From the NCBI GenBank assembly GCA_001603845.1, contig LUZZ01000029.1, positions 1 to 33,853 on the forward strand: 33,853 bases of DNA, given 5' to 3'. A model generated the notes under the pieces. It saw nothing but the letters and a program-made list of their open reading frames with translations, was not told the origin of the DNA and searched no databases. The translations under genes and the position numbers were made by a program. Below are positions 28,050 to 33,853 of the stretch, in pieces (position 1 is the first letter of the stretch; every line of letters begins with the position of its first letter). The stretch comes from Syntrophobacterales bacterium Delta_01 (GTDB taxonomy: Bacteria; Desulfobacterota; Syntrophobacteria; Syntrophobacterales; Syntrophobacteraceae).

Positions 28050-28811
28050 ATGGGGTCTGTACGGGAAAGCCGCGAAACTGACAGTCCACCGAAGAAAATC
28101 AAAAACCACGTATTTCTCAAATTCGCGTTTGTAGTCCTCGTAGTCGCCATTCTGACGATTATCGCCTACGAAACGGGTTTGGTGCGCTTTTTCATGAGCA
28201 AAAAGCACCTCGTGAGTTTCCTGGAATCGCTCGGCCCGTGGTCATTTGCCGGGTTCATCTTCCTCCAGGCGTTCCAGGTGGTTGCCGCACCCGTTCCGGG
28301 GGACTTGACGGGGCTGTTGGGAGGATATCTCTACGGCCCGTGGATGGGGGTCCTCTACTCGACCGTCGGGCTTACCCTCGGCTCTTATATCGCGTTCGCT
28401 CTCGGCAGATCTTTCGGAAAGCCCCTGGTGAGAAAATTCGTGCCCCAGCAAACGCTCAGCAGGTTCAATTTCCTGCTGCATCACAAGGGCGCTTTTATAG
28501 TGTTTCTCCTGTTCCTGATACCCGGGTTCCCCAAGGACTACCTTTGTTTCATCCTGGGGCTGGGAGAGCTGTCGGGGCTGGAGTTCGTGGCCATAGGCGG
28601 GGGCGGCAGGCTTTTCGGAACGATCATGCTCACCATGGGCGGAAATTATATCAGGCTCCACCAGTACTGGCACCTGTGTATTCTTTGCGGAGTCGGACTG
28701 ACTCTGCTTTTTTTCGGCATGGCCTACAGGGACCAGGTGGAACGGGCCTTCCGGCTCATCCACGAAAAGAGCAGGAAAAAACAAACCCGGCCCGCCCCCA
28801 AAATGAACTGA
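28050..28811 (+). CDS. TVP38/TMEM64 (VTT/DedA-like) membrane protein
   Basis: FLQAFQVVAAPVPGDLTGLLGGYLYGPWMGVLYSTVGLTLGSYIAFALGRSFGKPLV...LFLIPGFPKDYLCFILGL. Confidence 0.88.
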   Translation: MGSVRESRETDSPPKKIKNHVFLKFAFVVLVVAILTIIAYETGLVRFFMSKKHLVSFLESLGPWSFAGFIFLQAFQVVAAPVPGDLTGLLGGYLYGPWMGVLYSTVGLTLGSYIAFALGRSFGKPLVRKFVPQQTLSRFNFLLHHKGAFIVFLLFLIPGFPKDYLCFILGLGELSGLEFVAIGGGGRLFGTIMLTMGGNYIRLHQYWHLCILCGVGLTLLFFGMAYRDQVERAFRLIHEKSRKKQTRPAPKMN

Positions 28812-28826
28812 ACCGCCAAAATTCCG

Positions 28827-30371
28827 TCACTCCGGCCCCCGCCGGCCTCTTCTGAGCCCTTCGCAGAAAAACGGCGCGTGGTTGGACGTAAAGTGCGGCG
28901 GGTCCTTGGCCACGATGGGGGCGATGGCGGGATGCCGCTTGAACTCCCTGTCCAAAAAATGCCTCACCCGTGAACGGTCCCAACCCTTCGGATGTGAAAA
29001 ATCGGTATAGAGCGAAAGATCCCCGGCGTAGTGGGGAGAGGTCCCGAACCTTGCCGCGTCCGGGCTGTTTACCGGCATGTTGAAGACGGCGAGGTTCAGA
29101 AAATCGATCATCGAGCTGTGTCGGACGGTATACTCCAGGGTGTGCCGGGCCTCATCGGCCGACTCCGAAGGGGTCCCGAAAAGCAGGTAGACGTAAGTGC
29201 CGATTCCGGCCCTTTTGAGAGCGGCGAGCGCTTTTGAGGCAATCTCCAGGTCGATGCCCTTCCCTTCCGAATCGATCACCCCCTGGTCCCCCGATTCCAG
29301 CCCGAGTTTCAGCATGACGCAGCCCGATTTCCGGAGCGCGCGGCAAAAATCCTCGTCGGCAAGGCTTCGCGTTATCCGCACGAACCCGTACCAGGGGGCG
29401 CCCGGAGGGTCTTTGGCAATCCGGCGAAGCAGGGCCGGGCTGACGGCGCTGTCCAGAAAATGGAGAAGCGCCGGGCGGAAGCGCCCCGCCAGTTTTCCGG
29501 CATCGCCGCGCGCCGCCGCCGGGTGGGCGGGTTCGTACCGGGTGCCCTCGGCCGCTTCCGGGCAGAAGGCGCACCGGTTCCAGTAGCACCCGGAAGAGGA
29601 GCTGTAGGGGACGATCCGGCCGGGAGCCAGGTAATCGTCCAGGGAAAAGAGCGAGTAGTCGGGACAGGGCACCGGGCGCCCTTCCGGTTGTTTCCCGGCA
29701 ATCTCCACCAGTGCCCGCTCGCCGGGGCCGTCGATCAGGTGATCGACAAGGCCCGCAAAGGGATTTTTCCACCGCGGGTTTCGGACCCAGGAGGTGACGA
29801 GGCCGCCGCCGAGCGCGATCCTGACCGCCGGGAAGTGGGCTTTCGCCCACCCGATCATGGCAAAGACGCTGAGTGCCTGGCTCAAGAAATTAAGTGAAAA
29901 ACCTACGACTTCCGGGCTGTCGCGCTCCATCGCCTCCGCCAGCCGCTTCGAGAAATAGCCGTGGAAGGGATTTTTCGCATACTCTTCGGCCGAGCGCAGA
30001 AGGTCCCGGCTCCTGACCGGCGAAAGTTCCGAATGCAAGTAATTGGAAAGGCTGAGGCGCACGGGGCCGTTTCCGGCGGTTTTTTCCAGCAGCCGGTTGA
30101 GGTCGGAAACGGTTCGTTTGTAGCGCTGGAGTTCCGCATAGCCGCCCGGGCTGCGGATGGAGGCCAGGTTTTTTTCGCGCCCGCGCACCGCCCGGAGGGT
30201 CCACCGGTCGGAGCCGTCCACGGGTTGATCGAGCAGGTACAGAACGGCCTCGATATTGGCGTCGATGACCGAGCACTTCACACCGGCCGCCGTCAGCGCC
30301 CCGTAGAGCCTGGCGATGCCGGGCGGCGGTTCGGAGGGTTTTACCAGAGGGGGATTGATTAGAAGGATCAT
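28827..30371 (-). CDS. B12-binding domain radical SAM protein
   Basis: LLINPPLVKPSEPPPGIARLYGALTAAG...VRIALGGGLVTSW; SSSSGCYWNRCAFCPE; LLFGTPSESADEARHTLEY. Confidence 0.9.
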   Translation of the reverse strand: MILLINPPLVKPSEPPPGIARLYGALTAAGVKCSVIDANIEAVLYLLDQPVDGSDRWTLRAVRGREKNLASIRSPGGYAELQRYKRTVSDLNRLLEKTAGNGPVRLSLSNYLHSELSPVRSRDLLRSAEEYAKNPFHGYFSKRLAEAMERDSPEVVGFSLNFLSQALSVFAMIGWAKAHFPAVRIALGGGLVTSWVRNPRWKNPFAGLVDHLIDGPGERALVEIAGKQPEGRPVPCPDYSLFSLDDYLAPGRIVPYSSSSGCYWNRCAFCPEAAEGTRYEPAHPAAARGDAGKLAGRFRPALLHFLDSAVSPALLRRIAKDPPGAPWYGFVRITRSLADEDFCRALRKSGCVMLKLGLESGDQGVIDSEGKGIDLEIASKALAALKRAGIGTYVYLLFGTPSESADEARHTLEYTVRHSSMIDFLNLAVFNMPVNSPDAARFGTSPHYAGDLSLYTDFSHPKGWDRSRVRHFLDREFKRHPAIAPIVAKDPPHFTSNHAPFFCEGLRRGRRGPE

Positions 30372-30394
30372 TAAACGGAACGTCTAAACTACCG

Positions 30395-30655
30395 CTAACA
30401 TACTTCATCCAAAATGCGGCTTATTTCGGCCGAAGACAGTTTAACCTCCTTCACCGATTTAGCATCCCTGAGGCGTCTTACGGCGTCGAGGATTCTTTCG
30501 GCGGCATCCTTTTGAAGGCGGCACCCTGCAACTTTCGTGGTTCCCCTTCCTGCCGGCATTGCGGGCTGCCCGCTGGCCGCATCCCCTAAAACCTTTCGGC
30601 CGGGGCTATTCTTGCCCACTGTTTTTCTCACAGCGGTCTTACTTTTCGGAGCCAT
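30395..30655 (-). CDS. Hypothetical protein (86 aa, basic N-terminus)
   Basis: Overlaps the 3' end of the upstream membrane-protein ORF. Confidence 0.5.
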   Translation of the reverse strand: MAPKSKTAVRKTVGKNSPGRKVLGDAASGQPAMPAGRGTTKVAGCRLQKDAAERILDAVRRLRDAKSVKEVKLSSAEISRILDEVC

Positions 30656-31052
30656 TTTCTTTCTCCTCCGAAGCCAATTTATTCACCAATTTTTCAAAAT
30701 TGCTGCTTAACTCTAATATCTTATTTTGGCTGAAGTCAAGCTGCATCCGTTGTAAGATATTTGAGATAATGCTTGTTCCACCGATACCGGCGAGCAGGCA
30801 CAAGGCCATCTGCTTTATTCCCTGGATTTCATTAACCCCAAATGCCCATGTCAAAAGACTCGCCACCGCACCTATCAGGACATTGCGCAGAAAACCGGTG
30901 TTCAGCACGTGTCCGCCGGTTTCATCCCTGAAGTAGCGCGGGAGCGCAAGATCCTTTTCCAGCCATAAGGCATTTACCAGCCCGCCAATAGCTCCAAGCC
31001 CCAGCACTAGAACGATTTCCAGCCAATTGGCTCGAATTGTCTCCAATATCAT
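30639..31052 (-). CDS. Hypothetical small membrane protein
   Basis: TM segments IVLVLGLGAIGGLVNALWL, NVLIGAVASLLTWAFG, QMALCLLAGIGGTSII, plus a coiled C-terminus. Confidence 0.6.
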   Translation of the reverse strand: MILETIRANWLEIVLVLGLGAIGGLVNALWLEKDLALPRYFRDETGGHVLNTGFLRNVLIGAVASLLTWAFGVNEIQGIKQMALCLLAGIGGTSIISNILQRMQLDFSQNKILELSSNFEKLVNKLASEEKENGSEK

Positions 31053-31138
31053 CTGGATTAGCTCCGTCTGAGAGCAGCTTAGCCGATTTCACCGGAAAAA
31101 TCCGAGAAAATATGGAACTCCGGTATCCGTATCGCAGA

Positions 31139-31888
31139 CTATCTGATGGTAATGGATCGAGTGAGCTTCCTGGTACCTTCGGAATACCAGATGTCGATGA
31201 ATTCTTTGAGCGAGGCCTGTTCGCGGGCCTCGATCTGGAGGACGGCCTGCTTTCGCAGGAGGCCCTTGAGGCTCCTGAACGCGGCGGGTTCCTTGGCCGC
31301 GTATTCCCGGGCTCTTTCGGCGACGGCCGTCCCGAACCGTTCCTCCGGGACCACCTCGTCCACGAACCCGATCCGCAGCGCCTCTTCGGGCGAGTACATC
31401 TTCCCGGAATACAGGATGTCCTGGGCGTTTTTCGAACCGACCAGGAAGGTCAGCATGGCCACGTTCCCCGCGAAAACCGTGGCTCCGAAGGTGATCTCGT
31501 TGAGCGATATTCTGGAACGGCCCGCCGCCATGATGCGATGGTCGCAGCAGATGGCCAGCATGCCGCCGCCGGCGATGGTGTGGCCGTTGAGGGCGGCGAT
31601 CACCGGCTTGGGGAACTGAAAAAGGTACAGGCAAAACTGCTCGAATTTATCCACGAAGGCCAGGAAATCGTCCGGGGAGTAATCGTAGAACTCCGGAGCA
31701 TCGAACCCGAAGGAGAAAAACTTCCCTTTTCCGGTAAGGACCACGGCCCGGACGCCGTCATCCGTTTCCAGGGCGCGGAAGCTTTCGTGCAACCGCTCCA
31801 CCAGCGCACCGTTCAAGGCGTTTACCTTGCCTCGTTCCAGACATACCGTCGCAGTTTCTCCATCCTTGGACACAGTGACGCCGCTCAT
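31139..31888 (-). CDS. Enoyl-CoA hydratase/isomerase family protein
   Basis: ATVCLERGKVNALNGALVERL...PKPVIAALNGHTIAGGGMLAICCDHRIMAAGRSRISLNEITFGA. Start revised to MSGVTVS. Confidence 0.9.
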   Translation of the reverse strand: MSGVTVSKDGETATVCLERGKVNALNGALVERLHESFRALETDDGVRAVVLTGKGKFFSFGFDAPEFYDYSPDDFLAFVDKFEQFCLYLFQFPKPVIAALNGHTIAGGGMLAICCDHRIMAAGRSRISLNEITFGATVFAGNVAMLTFLVGSKNAQDILYSGKMYSPEEALRIGFVDEVVPEERFGTAVAERAREYAAKEPAAFRSLKGLLRKQAVLQIEAREQASLKEFIDIWYSEGTRKLTRSITIR

Positions 31889-31996
31889 AAACGCTCCTTC
31901 GGCTAACGGGGTTCGAAATTGCCGGACGGGTACGTCCCGGGGGATTCGCACCGGATTTCAAATGGAAAACCGCACCGAATACCGGGGGAAAGACGC

Positions 31997-32039
31997 CAAA
32001 AGCCCTGTTCGGCCGGAGGGGGGAAGCCGAACAGGGCTT
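31997..32039 (-). terminator. Terminator hairpin downstream of ilvE
   Basis: Perfect 14-bp stem aagccctgttcggc / gccgaacagggctt, then TTTT on the minus strand. Confidence 0.7.
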
Positions 32040-32212
32040 GAGGGGTTAGGAGAAGGCGACATATTGTCAACCTTACTAAAAACAGTAAGCACCCGGTCTG
32101 AAAAATCAACGGCCCATCGAGGGGCCGCCCCGCCCGGAACCGTCGGCGACGACCGGCCCCGGCGGTTGGTCTTTGGACCTCGAAGGCCGGGAGTCCCCTT
32201 CCTGCGGTCAAA

Positions 32213-33289
32213 CTAAACGTTTAGCTTCTTAATCCAGCCGAAAACGTCTTCTTTCTCACCGTACTGTATGCCGAGAATTTCATCGTAGAGCTTGCGCGCC
32301 CATTCGCCCACGCTGCCGTCCTGCACGGTGAATATTTCGTCCTTGAAAGAAATTTCCCCGACGGGCGAGATCACGGCCGCCGTCCCGGTGGCGAAAATTT
32401 CCTTCATCTGGCCCGACTTCACCGTGTCGATCACCTCGTCGATGCTGATGGCGCGTTCGGTGCATTTAATGCCCCAGTGGCGGGCGAGCTGAAGTACCGA
32501 GTCGCGGGTGACGCCCGGCAGAATGGAGCCCGAAAGAGCGGGCGTGACCAGCTCATCGTCCAGCCTGAAGCAAATGTTGCTGGTACCCACTTCTTCCACG
32601 TACCGCCGCTCGACGGCATCCAGCCACAGCACCTGGGTAAAGCCCTTCTTCTTGGCCACTTCGGCCGCGTAGAGGCTGTACGCGTAATTGGCCATCGTCT
32701 TGGCTTCGCCCAGCCCGCCGCGAACCGCGCGCACGTATTCGTCGCTCACGTAGATCTTCGTGGGGTTGAACCCTTCGGCGTAGTAGGCGGCCACCGGCCC
32801 CGTGATGATGAAGAAAATGTAGTTGTCCGCCGGGCGCACCCCCAGGTGGGGTTCCGAGGCAATCATCGTGGGGCGGATATAGAGAGAGGAACCTACGCTT
32901 TTGGGAATCCAATCCTTGTCCAGCCGGATCAATTCTTCCAGGGCCTGCGCAATGTCCGCCGGGTCGATTTCCGGCATGCACATCCGCCGCGCCGAACCGT
33001 TCCAGCGAGCCCAATTCTTGTCCGAACGAAACAGCGCGATGCTGTCGTCGGCCCACCGGTAACCCTTGAGGCCCTCGAAAATCCCCTGGCCGTAATGGAG
33101 CACCATCGCCGCCGGGTCCAGCTCCAGGTTGTGATAGGGAACGACCCGGGCATCGTGCCAGCCCTTCGAAGTTTCGAAATCCATGATGAACATGTGGTCG
33201 CTGAAAACCCGGCCGAAAACCAGGTTTTTGTCGTCTTTTGGCCTGGGGCGCCTCAGCGCCGGCTCCACAGGATGAACCGCTATCTGCAT
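32213..33289 (-). CDS. ilvE: Branched-chain amino acid aminotransferase (class IV)
   Basis: LHYGQGIFEGLKGYR...GLGEAKTMANYAYSLYAAEVAKKKGFTQVLWLDAVERRYVEEVGTSNICF...ALSGSILPGVTRDSVL. Confidence 0.95.
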   Translation of the reverse strand: MQIAVHPVEPALRRPRPKDDKNLVFGRVFSDHMFIMDFETSKGWHDARVVPYHNLELDPAAMVLHYGQGIFEGLKGYRWADDSIALFRSDKNWARWNGSARRMCMPEIDPADIAQALEELIRLDKDWIPKSVGSSLYIRPTMIASEPHLGVRPADNYIFFIITGPVAAYYAEGFNPTKIYVSDEYVRAVRGGLGEAKTMANYAYSLYAAEVAKKKGFTQVLWLDAVERRYVEEVGTSNICFRLDDELVTPALSGSILPGVTRDSVLQLARHWGIKCTERAISIDEVIDTVKSGQMKEIFATGTAAVISPVGEISFKDEIFTVQDGSVGEWARKLYDEILGIQYGEKEDVFGWIKKLNV

Positions 33290-33319
33290 CGAAAAGCCTC
33301 CGAAAAATAAGATTAAAAT

Positions 33320-33509
33320 ATCAGATGTCGGCTATCAGCCACTGCCAGACAGAACCCTGAATTCTGACACCTGATACCCGACATCTGATTCATTGAAGTG
33401 CAAAATTTAAATAGCAGCACTGCCGGCCGTCAGCCGCCCTCTCGACATCCGATACCCGATATCCGGCATCCGATACCCGTCATCCGCCCGCTCATTGAAG
33501 CGCAAAATG
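33320..33509. repeat. Degenerate ATC/GATA-CCCG repeats with inverted arms and a duplicated gene tail
   Basis: atcagatgtcgg (33320) / ccgacatctgat (33378); gacatccgatacccgatatccggcatccgatacccg; tcattgaag[t/c]gcaaaat at 33390 and 33492. Confidence 0.6.
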
Positions 33510-33853
33510 GGGCGACCGGAGAAACCGGCCGATCTGCCTGCTGTAAAACTGCATCTGGGCCCGGCCCTCCGTTCCCGAACACAGCACGTCTTCTTTTCCC
33601 CTGTCTCCGTTTACCTGCTTGAGGACCACGCCCTTTTCAATATAAAGCTTGAGTGCATTGTCGAAAATGATCTTGGATATGCACTCCGGTCTTTCCACCA
33701 GTTCGAGCTTCAGGGCCTTCTGGCCCACGCTCAGGATTTTTTTCGTAAAATCCTTTTCCGTGTAGCAGCTCTTGCTCAGGTAGCGCAAGCCGCGCAGCAC
33801 CAGCCAGTAGCCTTCGAAATAATTGCGAAGCAGCGCATGGAACGCATGCGCTC
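33492..33853 (-). CDS. plsB: Glycerol-3-phosphate acyltransferase (PlsB-like) C-terminus, truncated by the window edge
   Basis: ALLRNYFEGYWLVLRGLRYLSK...GQKALKLELVERPECISKIIFDNALKLYIEKGV...RQIGRFLRSPHFALQ; frame open to the end of the window. Confidence 0.65.
   Translation of the reverse strand, partial: AHAFHALLRNYFEGYWLVLRGLRYLSKSCYTEKDFTKKILSVGQKALKLELVERPECISKIIFDNALKLYIEKGVVLKQVNGDRGKEDVLCSGTEGRAQMQFYSRQIGRFLRSPHFALQ

Noticed and set aside
33420-33485. Possible CRISPR-like array from repeated ATCCGATACCCG units
   Set aside because: Units are short, degenerate and lack unique spacers of constant length; better described as a simple degenerate repeat.

Overview
GC-rich bacterial chromosome segment. 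The gene repertoire (UPF0182, CarD + PIN/TRAM, PlsB tail, LPICAxCKKIRDD sensor motif) is Desulfobacterota/deltaproteobacteria-like; that taxonomic guess is inference only. Left part (0-20 kb), mostly housekeeping: VapBC toxin-antitoxin, Cupin_5 protein, an ArsS-type radical SAM pair, PduO-type cobalamin adenosyltransferase, alanine racemase, QueA, a membrane sensor, a methyltransferase, CysQ, UPF0182, CarD, PIN/TRAM, a degraded DUF2335 gene, a ClC channel, a PPC/DUF296 protein and a sigma54-dependent response regulator. Most interesting region (about 20.6-26.9 kb): a putative RiPP locus with a 67-aa Cys-rich precursor-like peptide, two radical SAM/SPASM-like enzymes, an MFS exporter and a convergent B12-type radical SAM enzyme resembling RiPP C-methyltransferases. 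A perfect sigma54 promoter match lies about 340 bp upstream of the precursor, and a strong hairpin separates precursor from maturase. Second highlight: the ArsS-like gene appears to be a selenoprotein. Its ORF ends at a UGA inside the conserved Cys-rich tail, reads on for 12 codons to UAA, and has a SECIS-like hairpin just after the UGA. Right part: SHOCT protein, TVP38/DedA-like protein, another B12-radical SAM enzyme, enoyl-CoA hydratase, IlvE and the C-terminus of a PlsB-like acyltransferase. Several palindromic/MITE-like intergenic elements are present. No tRNA, rRNA or CRISPR array was recognised.
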